Below are positions 1 to 10,182 of a stretch of DNA of 64,000 nucleotides, piece by piece (position 1 is the first letter of the stretch; each line of letters opens with the position of its first letter). Made by a program: the position numbers and the translations under genes. The notes beneath the pieces were generated by a model that was given only the letters and a program-made list of their open reading frames with translations, was not told the origin of the DNA and did no database searches. The DNA is taken from assembly GCF_000308435.1 (NCBI RefSeq), contig NZ_BAFR01000100.1, positions 1 to 64,000 of the forward strand. Reading direction: 5' to 3'. The DNA is from Nocardia araoensis NBRC 100135. Its GTDB lineage: Bacteria; Actinomycetota; Actinomycetes; Mycobacteriales; Mycobacteriaceae.

Positions 1-1939
1 CTCCGGGCGCGGTGTCCGCCAGCGCGCTGGACCGGACCGCAACCAACCGCGCGGCGTCCGGCGGACTCAGCACGCCCGCGACGACGGCGGCGGCGTATTC
101 GCCCAGACTGTGGCCGATGACGCCGTCGGGCTCGATGCCGTAGTGACGCAGCGTCGCCGCGGTCGCGAGCGACACCGCGAACAGGGCGGGCTGTCCATAG
201 CGCACGCGGTCGAGGTCGTGCCGCGCGGCGCGGCCGGTGACGATCTCGCGAATGTCGTAGTCCAGCAACGACCGCATCGCTTCGGCGCATTCGTCGATCC
301 GGGCGGCGAACACGGGCTCGTCGCGGTAGAGCCCGGCCCCCATACCCGAATACTGAGCACCGGCGCCCGGAAACGCGAAGACGATGTCCGGGCGCTGCGA
401 CGGTACCCGTCCGGCGGCGACGGGCCGTGGCTGCGGATCATCGCCCGACAACAGTGCGGTGGCACGCCACCCGGACTCCGGATGTGGCCCCCGCGAAACC
501 GTGTAGGCATGGTCGGCTCCGGTTTCGGCCGTCATATCGTCGGCCTGCGCGATCTGTTCCCGGCAACCGGCTTCCGTGACCGCCGAGACCAAGAGCAGTT
601 GCGTGCGCGGATCGGGGTCGCTCGACTCGCTGCGCACGGGGGCTTGTTCCAGCACCACATGGCAATTGGCGCCGCCGATACCGAACGAGCTCACCCCGGC
701 GATCCGGGTGCCGTCGCGTTCGGGCCAGTCCCGGGTGTGCTCGACGACCTCGAACAGGCCGCGGTGGCGCTCCAGATCCGGATGGGCCGGACGCGCGTGC
801 AGCGTCGCCGGAATGCGCCGATAATGAAGGGCGAGTGCGGCTTTGATCAGCGAGGCGATACCTGCCGCGCTGTTGGTGTGGCCGATGTTGCTCTTGACCG
901 ATCCCAGCGCGATCGGCTGCGGAGCCGTTCGGTCGGCGAACACCGCGGCCAGCGCCGACAGCTCGATCTGATCACCCAGTGCGGTCGCCGTGCCGTGCGC
1001 CTCGATCAGGTCGACCGCGTCGATCCCGACATCGGCGACCGCCAGCGCCTCGGCGATCGCTCGCGCCTGCCCGGCCGCCGACGGCGCGGTGAATCCGGCC
1101 TTGCCGCCGCCGTCGTGGTTGACCGCGCTGCCGCGCACGATCGCGTAGACCGGATCGCCGTCGGCGAGCGCGTCCGCGAGCCGCCGCAGCACCACCACGC
1201 CCACGCCCTGACTGTGCACCATGCCGGTGCCGTCCGCGCCGAACGCCCGCGTGCGGCCGTCCGCGGAGAAGACCGCATCGGGCACATGCAGGTAACCGCG
1301 TCCTTGGGGCACGATCAACGACGCGCCCCCGGCGAGGGCGGCATCGCATTCCTCTGACAACAGCGCCTGGGCGGCGAGGTGTACCGCGACCAGCGAGGTC
1401 GCGCAGGCGGCCTGTACCGCCACCGCAGGGCCGGTGAGGTCGAGCCGGTAGGCGATCTGCTGCGGGAAATAGTCGGTGAGCGTGCCCGTCTCCGCCTGCA
1501 ACCGGCCGATCGGATCCCGTTCGGCGTTCGAGCGATACGCGGCGAGGTTGTGTTCCAGATAGTCACTGCGCGAGGCCCCGGTGAAAACGCCGGCCGTGCC
1601 GAGGCCCGCGCCCGCGCGGTATCCCGCGTCGCCGAGCGCGTCCCAAGAGCATTCCAGCAGCAACCGCAGCTGTGGATCCATCAATTCGGCATCTCGTGCC
1701 GTGATGCCGAAATGCTCGGGTTCGAAACGGTCCTGGCCGTCGATGACCGCGCCGACGGGCACGTAATTGCGGTGCGCGCGCAGTTCGTCGGACACGCCGC
1801 GAGCGGCGAGCTCCGAGTCCTCGAACCGGGTGAGGCCTTCGCGGCCCGAGGCGATCAGGTCCCAGTAAGAGGCCAGATCCGGTGCGCCCGGAAACCGGCA
1901 CGCCATTCCGATGACGGCGACGGCGTTGTCTTCGTTCAC
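1..1939 (-). CDS. Modular polyketide synthase, KS-AT portion (3' end outside window)
   Basis: The reading frame opens at a GTG that overlaps the stop of the OsmC gene and runs off the left edge. Residues 1 to about 430 are a ketosynthase: the N-terminal [11 protein letters not shown] motif, the active-site Cys near residue 176 in AACATSL, the EAHGTAT His near 314, and the SNIGH His near 354. An acyltransferase domain follows, with the nucleophile motif GHSLGEYAA near the window edge. All KS catalytic residues are present, so the KS should be competent for decarboxylative condensation. AT substrate choice cannot be read because the specificity region lies outside. The overlap with the OsmC gene, which itself overlaps the NRPS gene, suggests this PKS extends the chain made by the NRPS. 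Confidence 0.93.
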   Translation of the reverse strand, partial: MNEDNAVAVIGMACRFPGAPDLASYWDLIASGREGLTRFEDSELAARGVSDELRAHRNYVPVGAVIDGQDRFEPEHFGITARDAELMDPQLRLLLECSWDALGDAGYRAGAGLGTAGVFTGASRSDYLEHNLAAYRSNAERDPIGRLQAETGTLTDYFPQQIAYRLDLTGPAVAVQAACATSLVAVHLAAQALLSEECDAALAGGASLIVPQGRGYLHVPDAVFSADGRTRAFGADGTGMVHSQGVGVVVLRRLADALADGDPVYAIVRGSAVNHDGGGKAGFTAPSAAGQARAIAEALAVADVGIDAVDLIEAHGTATALGDQIELSALAAVFADRTAPQPIALGSVKSNIGHTNSAAGIASLIKAALALHYRRIPATLHARPAHPDLERHRGLFEVVEHTRDWPERDGTRIAGVSSFGIGGANCHVVLEQAPVRSESSDPDPRTQLLLVSAVTEAGCREQIAQADDMTAETGADHAYTVSRGPHPESGWRATALLSGDDPQPRPVAAGRVPSQRPDIVFAFPGAGAQYSGMGAGLYRDEPVFAARIDECAEAMRSLLDYDIREIVTGRAARHDLDRVRYGQPALFAVSLATAATLRHYGIEPDGVIGHSLGEYAAAVVAGVLSPPDAARLVAVRSSALADTAPG

Positions 1940-2433
1940 GATTCGATCTCCACTTCCGAGTCCACCGTCAGTTGTCCGCGCATCATTGCCAGCACCGGGC
2001 ACGAGGACTCTACGAGCCGATGCAGGTCCCGATATCGGGCCGGTGCGTCCGGGCCGTCGATCCGGACCCGCACACCGATGCGCCCCGGCTGGGCCGCGTC
2101 CGTGAGCCCGAACACGGGACCGAGATCCACCTGGGCGGTAACGTCCACCGACAGCGAATGGATGGCGATGCCCAGCCGCGCCGCGTGGAAGCGGTAGGTG
2201 ACCGCCTGACAGGTGCCCAGCGCGGCCAAGGCCGTTCCGATCGGGTCCGGACCTGCGTCACCGCCCCCGGCCGCCACGGGTTCGTCGACCACGAGGCTGT
2301 GGCGGCCGATGCGCACCCGCATCTCGGTCGGCGTGCCCGAGCGGTGTTCGGTACGCACGGTGAACCGCTGTCTGCGGTCGGTCGCGCGGCTCGCCGCGGA
2401 CCGCAACCGGAATACCGTGTCAGCGAACGACAT
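1936..2433 (-). CDS. OsmC family protein inside the NRPS-PKS operon
   Basis: A 165-residue OsmC/Ohr superfamily protein. The two cysteines that define this thiol-dependent peroxidase fold are present: Cys75 in GTCQA and Cys145 in SSCPV. I chose the ATG at 2433, which overlaps the end of the NRPS gene by 14 bp; the longer open frame to 2514 lies wholly inside NRPS coding sequence. Its TGA overlaps the GTG of the PKS, so the three genes are probably co-translated. OsmC proteins usually detoxify organic hydroperoxides. Placement between two assembly-line genes is unusual and hints at a redox step on the product or at self-protection, which is inference only. Confidence 0.85.
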   Translation of the reverse strand: MSFADTVFRLRSAASRATDRRQRFTVRTEHRSGTPTEMRVRIGRHSLVVDEPVAAGGGDAGPDPIGTALAALGTCQAVTYRFHAARLGIAIHSLSVDVTAQVDLGPVFGLTDAAQPGRIGVRVRIDGPDAPARYRDLHRLVESSCPVLAMMRGQLTVDSEVEIES

Positions 2434-5400
2434 CCGCGAGCCTCGCTTTCGATCGATGCGCCCGCCGACGGCGTCCGCGCGCCGCGGCGCCGGTGAGATC
2501 GATCGGCACGGCACCGGATCGGGTCGCCGACGGGTCCGGTGCAGCGCGGTCGGCGATCCAGTCCGCCAGTCGCCGCACGGTGCCGAGCCGGAAGATGTCC
2601 GGGACCGTGAGCGCCGGGGTGAGATGCCGCAGTCTGCGATGGGCCCGAACCAGGGTCAGGGAGGTCGCGCCGAGATCGTGGAACGGAGTGGTCACCGCGA
2701 TGCCGGGGCCGAGCAGATCGCTGAACACCTCGACGATCACTGCCTCCACGCGCGTACGGGCGGCCGTCGCGGTCGCGGCCGGGGCAGTGAGGACGAGTTC
2801 GGCCGCGTCGCCGAAGTGCGTTTCGGTGGTGAGCCCGGCGGCCGTGGCCGAGGCGTGCAGTCGGCCGATCCACTCCGCGGCGTGGTCCGTGGCGGCGCCA
2901 TCGACGGGTTCCGCACGCAGCGTCAGCGTCAACCCGAGCGCTTCGGCGTGCCGCGCCGCGTGCAGCAGCCAGTCGTCGACCGGTGTCGGCGCCTGCTCCC
3001 GGTGCGGAGCTCCGGCCGGCGCGGCTGTGTCCTCGTCGGCCGCGACGACGGGTGATCGCAGCGGATATGTTGCTGGAGCGCGCTTTTCGGACCCGGGCCG
3101 ATCATCGTCGGTAACGGTTGCCGCTCGACCGTCTTCGGCAGGTATCCAGGACGCCGCAGTGGTCGCGTCGCGACGGAACGGGTTCGGCAGCCGGGCATGG
3201 TCGACCTTGCCGTTGGACGTCAACGGCAAGGCGTCCAACGGCACCCACCGGGAAGGCACCATGTATTGCGGCAGGTGCCGCGCCGCGTGGTCGGCGAGTC
3301 CCGTGGTGTCGACCGGTGCGTCGCCGCCGGTGACGTACGCTACGAGCTGCGGCCGGTCATCCGCCCCCGGCACCGCCGCCGCCACACAGCGGCGCACGCC
3401 CGGATGCCGGGCCAGCACGGCCTCGATCTCGCCCAGTTCGATACGGTGGCCGCGCACCTTGACCTGCCGGTCGACGCGGCCGAGGAACTCGATGGTGCCA
3501 TCGGGACGCCACTTGCCCAGGTCGCCGGTGCGATACAGCCGCAGGCCCAGCCGGTCGTGGCGGATGAAACGACGCGCGGTCTGCTCGTCGTCCCCGACAT
3601 ACCCACGCGCCAGACCGGCTCCTCCGATGTGCAGTTCACCGGGCACGCCGACCGGACAGGGCCGGCCCTCCTCGTCGAGCACGAGGAAGAACTGCGCGCG
3701 CAGCGCCGTGCCGTAGGGGATGCTGGTCCACTCGGGCCGCACCTGCCGGATCGGGTGGCAGATCGACCAGATGGCGGCCTCGGTCGCGCCGCCCAGACTG
3801 ATGACGCGCACATGCTCGCCGATCACCGAGCGGAGCCGGTCGGGCAGCGACAGCGGAATCCAGTCACCGGACAACAGGAATACCCGCAACGAGCGCAGCC
3901 GCGCCGCGGCCGCCACATCCGCCTCGGCGTATTCGACGAGCATCTCGGCGAGCGCGGGCGCGGTGTTCCACACCGTGACCTGGTGCGCGGCGACGAGTTC
4001 GCACCAGTGCCCCGGGTCGCGCAGCCGCTCGGCTTCGGGCACGACCAGCGCCCCGCCCGCGCCGAGGACGCCGAAGATGTCGTACACGGACAGATCGAAA
4101 CTCAGCGCCGAGAGGGCCAGGACCCGGTCGCTCGGGCCGACGCCGAAGCGGTCGTTAATGTCGTCGATGGTCGTGCGCGCGGCGCGATGTTCGATCGCGA
4201 CGCCCTTCGGCTCACCGGTCGATCCGGAGGTGAAGATGACGTAGGCCAGAGCGTCGTCCGCGGCCGCGATCGGCTGATCCACCGTCACCGCGCCGGACGC
4301 GGCCTCCAGCGGATGCGCGGTGACGTTCCCGGGCAGTTCGACGCCGGGCGCGGCCACGGCATGGGTGATTCCGGCACGGCGACAGACCGAGGCGATCCTC
4401 GCCGCGGGCCACTCGGGCTCGACCGGCACGAATGCGGCTCCCGCCCAGAGCACTCCGTAGACGGCGACGATCTGTGCTGCCGACTTCGGGGCGAGGACCG
4501 CGACACGGTCGTCCGGACGGACCCCGGCCGCGATCAGCCGCCCGGCGAGCGCGCGCGCCCGCGCGGACACCTCGCCGTGCGTCAGCGTCTCCCGGCTGGA
4601 CAGCACCGCCGCCGCCGCGGGCCGCGCCGCCGACTGCTCGCGTTGCGGGTCGATGAGCAGCCCGGCGCCGAGCCCGGGTGCGAGCGGCTGCGTCTGCTCG
4701 AAATGCGGATTCCAACCCAGGTCGACGGCTTCCCACGCCCGGTCGTCCTCCGCCAGGTGACGCAACAGGCGGGCATGGGCGCCGAGCATCCGGGCCACGA
4801 AGTCGGCCGGGAAGGCCGCTTCGACCGCGTCCCAGGCCAGCCGGAGCCCGCCCGCCTCGTCCCAGACGATGTGGTCGAGGGTCACCTGCGGCGTCTGCGA
4901 CACGCCGAAGATCTCGTCGCCCAGCCACCCCGCCGCCGCACGGTCGGCCTGGCCCAGCCCGACGCCGCTGGTGAAGACCACCGGGTAGCGCGGGGCCAGG
5001 TCGGGGAACTGCTCGCGCTGGACCTCGACACCGCTGTAGGAACGGTGCTCCAGATCGGCCCAGAACCGCGCGTTCACGCGACGGGCGAAATCGGTGAAGC
5101 TGTGCCATGAATCCGGGTCCGGCGACGGCATCTCGACCAGCGCGGTAGTGCTGAAATCCCCGACCACCCCGTCGATATCCACGTTGTCGGGACGATCGAA
5201 GAGGGTCGCGTTGAGGCAGAACGCGTCGGTGGCGCCCCAGCGGGACAGGGTCAGACCGAAGGCGGCGAGCAGCACGGCGGTGGGACTGAGCCCACGCCGC
5301 GCCGCGTGGGCGGTGAGCGCCGACCAGTGAGCTGGACTCAGCCGTTCCTCATGGCGGCGGAAACGTGCGGTGCGAATCGTTTCCGGCGCGGCGGCGTAGG

Positions 5401-6325
5401 GCAACCGAGGACCGGGCGGCAGCGCGGCCAGTCGCTGTCGCCAGTACGCCTTGTCTCGCTCTCGTCGCTCTGTTTCGGCTGTGCGGCGTGCGCGCAGCAC
5501 GCGAAGGAACGTGGTGGAAGGTTTGTGCACCGCGGCGCCGGGATCGGCGACGAACAGCCCCCACTCACGCATGAGCTGGATCCAGCTCGCCATGTCCAGC
5601 ATCATGATGTCGAAGCCGACGAACAGCCGCATCGCACCGGACGGCAGGAGCGCGGCGTGGATGTCGAACAACGGTCCGGTCGTGGCATCGCGCACCTGAT
5701 GCGACTTCTCCTGCCGCAGCCGCGCCAGTTCGGCGGCGGCGTCGCTTCCGGGATCCCGCAGATCGGTGATCCCGATGCGGTAGGGATCTCCCGCCGGTAG
5801 CACCCGTTGCCTGCCGTCGTCGGTGACGACGGCGCGCAGCATGTCGTGCCGCGCGACGACTTTGTGCCACGCCGCCTCGAGGGCGGCGACCTCCGACCAC
5901 GCGTCCGCCGCCACGAGCCGCTCCGGATCGCGGTCGAACTCGAAGTAGTAGAACGTGGCCACCCCGCCCAGTGGCATCCCTTCCTCGCGGCCGACCCAGT
6001 AGGACGCCTGGATCGGAGTGAGCTCCTCCTCGTCGACGGCGTCGGGCACGTCGGCGGTCGACGGCTCCGGATCGGCACCGGGCGCGGGATCGTCTGGCCG
6101 GCCGCGATTCTCGACTTCGGCGGTCAGGGTTTCGATCGTGGCTCCGACGAAGGAGGCGAGCGGAACGCGGACTCCGGTGCGTTCGGCCAGGCGCACATGC
6201 AGACGGGCGGCGAGGAACGAATCCAATCCGAGCTCCTGCAACGGGCGCCGCGCCTCGATCTCGCGCGCGTCGATTCCCAGAACCGTTGCAGCGCAACGGC
6301 GAACTTCATCCACGGTGGTCGCCAT
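2420..6325 (-). CDS. NRPS: carrier-heterocyclisation-adenylation(Cys)-carrier
   Basis: A 1301-residue single-module synthetase. Domains in order: an N-terminal carrier (about 1-75, phosphopantetheine Ser36 in LGLDSF); a heterocyclisation (Cy) domain (about 100-530) with [20 protein letters not shown] and the diagnostic DxxxxD as D239-IMML-D244; an adenylation domain (about 545-1050) with [18 protein letters not shown] and Lys1040 in NGKVD; a linker of roughly 130 residues; and a second carrier (Ser about 1222 in LGATSL). Reading the ten specificity positions (D744, L745, Y748, N787, L817, S819, L844, I852, W853, K1040) gives DLYNLSLIWK, the code known from cysteine modules of pyochelin and yersiniabactin synthetases. 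Cy plus Cys predicts a thiazoline. The N-terminal carrier probably holds an upstream acyl or aryl starter. A possible ribosome binding site AAGGG lies 6 nt before the ATG. Confidence 0.93.
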   Translation of the reverse strand: MATTVDEVRRCAATVLGIDAREIEARRPLQELGLDSFLAARLHVRLAERTGVRVPLASFVGATIETLTAEVENRGRPDDPAPGADPEPSTADVPDAVDEEELTPIQASYWVGREEGMPLGGVATFYYFEFDRDPERLVAADAWSEVAALEAAWHKVVARHDMLRAVVTDDGRQRVLPAGDPYRIGITDLRDPGSDAAAELARLRQEKSHQVRDATTGPLFDIHAALLPSGAMRLFVGFDIMMLDMASWIQLMREWGLFVADPGAAVHKPSTTFLRVLRARRTAETERRERDKAYWRQRLAALPPGPRLPYAAAPETIRTARFRRHEERLSPAHWSALTAHAARRGLSPTAVLLAAFGLTLSRWGATDAFCLNATLFDRPDNVDIDGVVGDFSTTALVEMPSPDPDSWHSFTDFARRVNARFWADLEHRSYSGVEVQREQFPDLAPRYPVVFTSGVGLGQADRAAAGWLGDEIFGVSQTPQVTLDHIVWDEAGGLRLAWDAVEAAFPADFVARMLGAHARLLRHLAEDDRAWEAVDLGWNPHFEQTQPLAPGLGAGLLIDPQREQSAARPAAAAVLSSRETLTHGEVSARARALAGRLIAAGVRPDDRVAVLAPKSAAQIVAVYGVLWAGAAFVPVEPEWPAARIASVCRRAGITHAVAAPGVELPGNVTAHPLEAASGAVTVDQPIAAADDALAYVIFTSGSTGEPKGVAIEHRAARTTIDDINDRFGVGPSDRVLALSALSFDLSVYDIFGVLGAGGALVVPEAERLRDPGHWCELVAAHQVTVWNTAPALAEMLVEYAEADVAAAARLRSLRVFLLSGDWIPLSLPDRLRSVIGEHVRVISLGGATEAAIWSICHPIRQVRPEWTSIPYGTALRAQFFLVLDEEGRPCPVGVPGELHIGGAGLARGYVGDDEQTARRFIRHDRLGLRLYRTGDLGKWRPDGTIEFLGRVDRQVKVRGHRIELGEIEAVLARHPGVRRCVAAAVPGADDRPQLVAYVTGGDAPVDTTGLADHAARHLPQYMVPSRWVPLDALPLTSNGKVDHARLPNPFRRDATTAASWIPAEDGRAATVTDDDRPGSEKRAPATYPLRSPVVAADEDTAAPAGAPHREQAPTPVDDWLLHAARHAEALGLTLTLRAEPVDGAATDHAAEWIGRLHASATAAGLTTETHFGDAAELVLTAPAATATAARTRVEAVIVEVFSDLLGPGIAVTTPFHDLGATSLTLVRAHRRLRHLTPALTVPDIFRLGTVRRLADWIADRAAPDPSATRSGAVPIDLTGAAARGRRRRAHRSKARLADVVR

Positions 6326-6334
6326 CTCCAGCCC

Positions 6335-6363
6335 TTGCTCGGCAAATCCGACGCGCCTACACT
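6335..6363 (+). promoter_or_regulatory. Candidate promoter for the aldo/keto reductase gene
   Basis: TTGCTC (6335-6340) and TACACT (6358-6363) are separated by 17 nt, and the ATG of the reductase follows 8 nt after the -10-like box. Transcription would begin at or next to the ATG, so the mRNA may be leaderless, which is common in actinobacteria. The 46-bp gap also has to carry the divergent NRPS promoter. Confidence 0.4.
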
Positions 6364-6371
6364 AACCAGTA

Positions 6372-7457
6372 ATGACAATCTTTTTCAACAATGCGTTGGA
6401 CTGCTACCGGTTGCTGGGGCGGTCGGGACTGCGCGTATCACCGATGGCGTTGGGCACGTTGACCTTCGGATCCGCCTGGGGTTGGGGAGCGGACAAAGGG
6501 GAAGCCCGCCGAATCTTCGACGCGTATGTCACCCGCGGCGGCAACTTCTTCGACACCGCGGGCAACTACACCGGCGGCACCGCCGAGGAGTGGCTCGGCG
6601 AGTTCGCCGCGACCGACCGGGACACCCTCGTCCTCGCGACCAAGTACTCCGCGCTGCGGCGGCTCACCGACCCGAACTCCGGCGGCAACCATCGCAAGAA
6701 CATGATCGCCTCGGTCGAGGCGAGCCTGCGCCGCCTGCACACCGACTACCTCGACCTGCTCTATCTGCACCTGTGGGACGACCTGACACCGGTCGAGGAA
6801 ATCCTGCGCGCCATGGACGATCTGGTGCGCGCGGGCAAAGTGCTCTACGTCGGCATCTCGAACACCCCCGCCTGGCAGATCGCCCGCATGCAAACCATCG
6901 CCGATCTGCGCGGCTGGACACCGATGATCGCCGTTCAGCTCGAATACAACGTGGCCGAGCGCACCGCCGAGCACGACATGCTGCCGATGGCACGGGAACT
7001 CGGCCTCGGCGTCGTCGCCTGGTCGCCGCTGGCGGGTGGCGTCCTCACCGGCAAGTACACCCGCGCCGACCTGCCGTCGGAGGCACGCAAGCCGACGCTG
7101 GGCACCTCCCGCAAGGACCTGATCCTCGCCGGGGAGGGTCTCACCGAACGAAGCCTGGCCATAGCCGACTGCGTGCGCCGCGTCGCCCGAGAACTAGGCC
7201 GCTCACCGGCGCAGGTGGCCCTCGCGTGGACGCTGCGGCAACCCGATGTCACCGCGCCCGTTCTCGGCGCACGCACCCTCGTGCAACTCGAGGACAATCT
7301 CGGCGCGCTGACCGTCCAGTTCGACGACCACCATCTCGACCGGCTCCGGGAAGCATCCGCCATCACCGCCGGCTATCCGCACAACGTGCTCGCGCGCCCC
7401 ATGGCGCGCCGGACCCTCGTCGGAGACATGCGCGTCGAAGCGCGCTCCAGGTCCTGA
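6372..7457 (+). CDS. Aldo/keto reductase
   Basis: A 361-residue NAD(P)H-dependent oxidoreductase of the AKR TIM-barrel superfamily. The early catalytic Asp and Tyr fall in FDTAGNYTGG, the Lys in ATKYS and the His in YLHLWD, so the tetrad is complete. The C-terminal half contains the cofactor-binding elements GVVAWSPLAGG and VLGARTLVQLEDNLG. Length is typical for the family. It diverges from the NRPS by 46 bp and is followed by a methyltransferase, so a tailoring role in the same pathway, such as reducing a ketone or imine, is plausible but not shown. Confidence 0.9.
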   Translation: MTIFFNNALDCYRLLGRSGLRVSPMALGTLTFGSAWGWGADKGEARRIFDAYVTRGGNFFDTAGNYTGGTAEEWLGEFAATDRDTLVLATKYSALRRLTDPNSGGNHRKNMIASVEASLRRLHTDYLDLLYLHLWDDLTPVEEILRAMDDLVRAGKVLYVGISNTPAWQIARMQTIADLRGWTPMIAVQLEYNVAERTAEHDMLPMARELGLGVVAWSPLAGGVLTGKYTRADLPSEARKPTLGTSRKDLILAGEGLTERSLAIADCVRRVARELGRSPAQVALAWTLRQPDVTAPVLGARTLVQLEDNLGALTVQFDDHHLDRLREASAITAGYPHNVLARPMARRTLVGDMRVEARSRS

Positions 7458-7489
7458 CGCCGTGCACCGACACCCCCGAGGAAACGATC

Positions 7490-8104
7490 TTGGCTCTCTT
7501 CGACCTGTTCATCGACCGCCTGCTGCGCCGACCGCGAGGGCCGCTGGCCCGGCGGATGTGGCGGGACATGAAGTCCCACCACGACATCTTCCGGGACACG
7601 CTGGCGGCGCTGCACCTCACCGCCGACGACCGGCTTCTCGAAATCGGCTGTGGCGGTGGCACCTTCGCCGCACGAGCGCTGGAGTCGGGCTGCCGGGCGA
7701 TTGCGGTGGACCACAGCGCCGACATGGTGGCACTCACAAAGTCGGCGAACGCGGATGCCGTGCGCGAGGGCCGGCTCGAGGTCGTCGAGGCGGCCGCCGA
7801 ATCGTTGCCGCTGCCGGACCGGCACTTCACCTGCGCCACCGCGATGAACGTGCTGTTCTTCGTCTCCGTTCCCGCCACGCTCGCCGAACTGCATCGCGTG
7901 CTCGCGCCCGGCGGACGCCTCGTCCTGCACACCGTCGCACCCCAACCGCCGCGCTCGGTCATGCCCGCGCCGCTGACGGGACGCGTGCGCTTGCACTCCG
8001 ACGCCGAACTCGTCGCCATGCTTGAGACGGCAGGCTTCCATCAGCCGCGCGTCGAGCGGGTCAACGACGCCTTCCAACTTCTCACGGCATCACGGCCCAG
8101 CTGA
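7490..8104 (+). CDS. SAM-dependent class I methyltransferase
   Basis: A 204-residue protein with the Methyltransf_11 pattern: motif I LLEIGCGGGTFAARAL (about residues 47-62), an acidic position in AIAVDHSADM, and the post-I motif region VLAPGGRLVLHT. I chose the TTG at 7490 because GAGGAAA lies 6-7 nt upstream and in-frame sequence before it belongs to the reductase gene region. It lies 32 bp after the reductase gene on the same strand, so the two are probably one transcript. It likely tailors the NRPS/PKS product; the methyl acceptor is unknown. Confidence 0.85.
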   Translation: MALFDLFIDRLLRRPRGPLARRMWRDMKSHHDIFRDTLAALHLTADDRLLEIGCGGGTFAARALESGCRAIAVDHSADMVALTKSANADAVREGRLEVVEAAAESLPLPDRHFTCATAMNVLFFVSVPATLAELHRVLAPGGRLVLHTVAPQPPRSVMPAPLTGRVRLHSDAELVAMLETAGFHQPRVERVNDAFQLLTASRPS

Positions 8105-8192
8105 ACAAACGCTTCAGCAGGCGTCGACCGATCCGTCCGCCACTGGCAGACAGCTTGGGTGCGAGGAGGTTGGGGCACTCTGGCCTGTCCAT
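8082..8192 (-). CDS. Possible 36-residue peptide gene
   Basis: An ATG-initiated frame with a well-placed GAGGAG ribosome binding site 7 nt upstream encodes a short basic peptide. The N-terminal part holds one Cys (residue 6), followed by an Arg/Lys-rich amphipathic stretch (residues 20-28) and a hydrophobic end. It converges on and overlaps the methyltransferase 3' end by 23 bp. No homology is recognised. It could be a real small protein, the surviving 5' end of a larger broken gene, or chance. Confidence 0.3.
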   Translation of the reverse strand: MDRPECPNLLAPKLSASGGRIGRRLLKRLFSWAVMP

Positions 8193-8282
8193 TGTGGGTC
8201 TCCTCGCCAGTTGTTGCTCGACTCTCCGACACGCGGTACCTACGACCAGGAACGATTTCCCTGACAGAGCTGAATGAACAAC

Positions 8283-8640
8283 AGATGAATTTCGCGAGAG
8301 AACAGACGTCGTTGGTGCCGCAGCCGACCACCGCCACATGCCACGCCTGGCCGGTGTCGCCGGCACGGACATCGGTGAGTACGTCAGCTGAGGTCGCTCC
8401 ACCGTGGGCGTAGTTCGCCGATTCGATATCGACTGATGGATATTGGGCTTGCAGCGCGACGGTGGTGGCGTGGGAGAAGCCGCGGTGGCGCCACTGGGTG
8501 ATCTCGACCATGCTTCCGACCTGAGGGAGGTCTGCGGGGTCGACGAGGCGCGGATTGTGCGCTTCGTAGGCTTCGATCAGGCTGTCGCCCCACCACGCGA
8601 TCCGCACCGATCCGCGCGGCCTGTCCGCGCAGCCGGATGA
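8283..8640 (-). pseudogene. SGNH/GDSL hydrolase fragment
   Basis: About 110 residues show SGNH hydrolase blocks I to III: WWGDSL (nucleophile Ser), the block II Gly in NYAHGG, and GCGTNDV (block III Asn). The frame loses similarity soon after SSVREIV, and the block V Asp-x-x-His that completes the catalytic set is missing. There is no convincing start codon on the 5' side; a 15-codon ATG frame (8673-8720) with GAGGAG lies just upstream in another frame. Such enzymes normally exceed 180 residues, so this is a truncated remnant at the left side of the island. Confidence 0.6.
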
Positions 8641-8892
8641 TCCAGAAGACGGTGAAGTCCGGTGTCCTGCGTTCACAGTGCGGGCCTGCGGCGGGCGACT
8701 ACCAGTGATTTCTCCGACATCGTCTCCTCGTGGGTGTGGTGGCCGACCGAGGGTCCATGGTAGGTCGGTCGGGACACCCCCGACACCAACTGCGGGGGAC
8801 GAAGTGCGATTGCGGGGATTGTGCCGAACTCGCCTTGCCTCGCGCTGCGCAGCGGCATGATGTCTTCCGATTGGAAATCGAGGTAGGGGGCG

Positions 8893-9590
8893 ATGAGTGA
8901 GCGGGTATTCCGAGGACGATCCGCGGCTGGTGTGACACCGCTGCAGGTGCAGGCGGCTCGTGCTCTGGATGAGCTCTGTCGAGGAGGTACACGACCTGCT
9001 GCGCCGAGTTGCCGACGGTAGCGCCATCCCCGCGGAGCGTGCTCGAGTGGCCCGGTGGGGGCACGCTGCGGTCAGCATCGTGCACTCGGTCCGCAACATC
9101 ATTCGCAACAATGTCGGCGGCCGCGACGAAGACACCTTGCGCCAGATCTGCTGGGAACACCATGCAGCAAACGGCTGACCGGGTTGCCCACACCGACCTT
9201 CCGAAGTTGGCGACTTCATCGAAGGATCAGGCCAAGTTCTTCGAGCAGATGCTCGGCGACTTCGATGCCGGCGGTCCCGACGCCTACGCCTACTTCCGGA
9301 TGCCGAGCACGTTCACCCACGCCAGCGCCTCGCTCATCGACCGATACCTCGACACGACGCTAATCCCGAGATCCCCTTCGTACTTCGGGTGGAGTCGAAG
9401 GACCCGTTTCCCCCGACCGTGTGCGTCAACCTGGTCGGCTGCTGCCTGGTGTGGGCGGGATCCGCGGCCCGCCACGTCCAGAAGGACCCACGCGAACGCC
9501 GTAACGAGCTCCGCGCCGCCGCGAACAAGCTCGGCACCGTCGCTGACATCAAACTGAACCACAAGGCCCACCTTCGGCCACGGCCCCGCT
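8893..9590 (+). pseudogene. Multiply frameshifted hypothetical gene
   Basis: Coding-like sequence continues across at least three frames. The first frame starts at ATG 8893 (helical stretch TPLQVQAARALDELC), the second covers about 8960-9178 (RRVADGSAIPAERARVARWG), and a third from about 9161 reads through FFEQMLGDFDAGGPDAY and LIDRYLDT. Near 9367 the frame shifts again to EIPFVLRVESKDPFPPTVCV, ending near 9590. Joined, these make a plausible soluble protein of 200 or more residues. I do not recognise the family with confidence. The shifts mark it as decayed, matching its neighbours. Confidence 0.45.
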
Positions 9591-9796
9591 GACCCTGCGA
9601 TGGCGCCGAGCCGCATACTGGCCGCGCGCCATCCACTAGCCCCTGAACACGACACCGCAGGCTCAGGCGTCACGACCGAACCTGCGGCGTTACGGCCAGT
9701 GCCCGAACTCGACGCTTCAGACCCCGACCTCACCCAGCACGCCGCAGCGACGACGCGAAGCGGCCCCGTTATCCGGGGCCAGCGAGGAGGTGGCCC

Positions 9797-10037
9797 ATGG
9801 CGGCGACCGTGACCCGGATCCACCCGGATCCACACCACCGCGCCCCGCACTCTGCGCGGCTCGGCCAAGGCCTTCTTGCACACCCTCCAGGCCACTCACC
9901 CCATCATCGTCACTGCCGTCCTGCGCAGCGTCATCCGTCGCGCCGGTCGGGATGCCCTACGTGCACACTGGCCTGGCACCGACGACGGATTCACGACGCT
10001 CGCACGGGTCACCGGTGTCCCGCTTCATCGAAGTTGA
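9797..10037 (+). pseudogene. Small gene broken by a 10-bp tandem duplication
   Basis: An ATG at 9797 preceded by AGGAGG opens a frame that is disrupted at 9812-9831, where the decamer ACCCGGATCC occurs twice in tandem. Removing one copy restores a single frame of about 76 residues to the TGA at 10035-10037, including AKAFLHTLQATHPIIVTAVL and VTGVPLHRS. With both copies the ATG frame runs into unrelated sequence. No family is recognised. Confidence 0.5.
9812..9831. repeat. Perfect 10-bp tandem duplication
   Basis: Two identical copies of ACCCGGATCC lie head to tail (9812-9821 and 9822-9831). The length is not a multiple of three, so it shifts the reading frame of the surrounding small gene. 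Slipped-strand duplication is the likely origin. Confidence 0.85.
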
Positions 10038-10073
10038 GGCACCGCAGGGCTCAGACCTGCGGTGCCTCAACTT
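10031..10073. terminator. Perfect 18-bp hairpin, likely bidirectional terminator
   Basis: The arms AAGTTGAGGCACCGCAGG (10031-10048) and CCTGCGGTGCCTCAACTT (10056-10073) are perfectly complementary around a 7-nt loop. The hairpin covers the stop codon of the broken small gene and lies about 110 bp beyond the end of the CBASS operon, so it could end transcripts from both sides. It lacks a clear U-tract, as is usual in actinobacteria. Confidence 0.65.
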
Positions 10074-10182
10074 GAGTGAGACATGCGGAGTGTCGCTGTC
10101 TCATCCAACGTGAGGTGTAGCCGACTTTGTCGCTAAAGACGCGCAGTAGGTTGACCTGGCACCCCGATTCCGCAGTGGGGTG

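Noticed and set aside
3197..5110. 637-codon plus-strand frame inside the NRPS
   Set aside because: It lies opposite the A and Cy domains, whose motifs are unambiguous.
6350..6372. Possible IdeR iron box between the NRPS and reductase genes
   Set aside because: Only the half-site GGTTAG matches; alignment to the 19-bp consensus gives about 9 identities, which is not enough.
8673..8720. 15-codon ATG frame with GAGGAG before the SGNH fragment
   Set aside because: The spacing to the start is only 3 nt, and it is too short to separate from chance. It may be the lost 5' end of the hydrolase.
10077..10103. TGAGACA inverted repeat that resembles an insertion-sequence end
   Set aside because: The 7-bp arms are too short, and no matching second end or transposase was found at this site.
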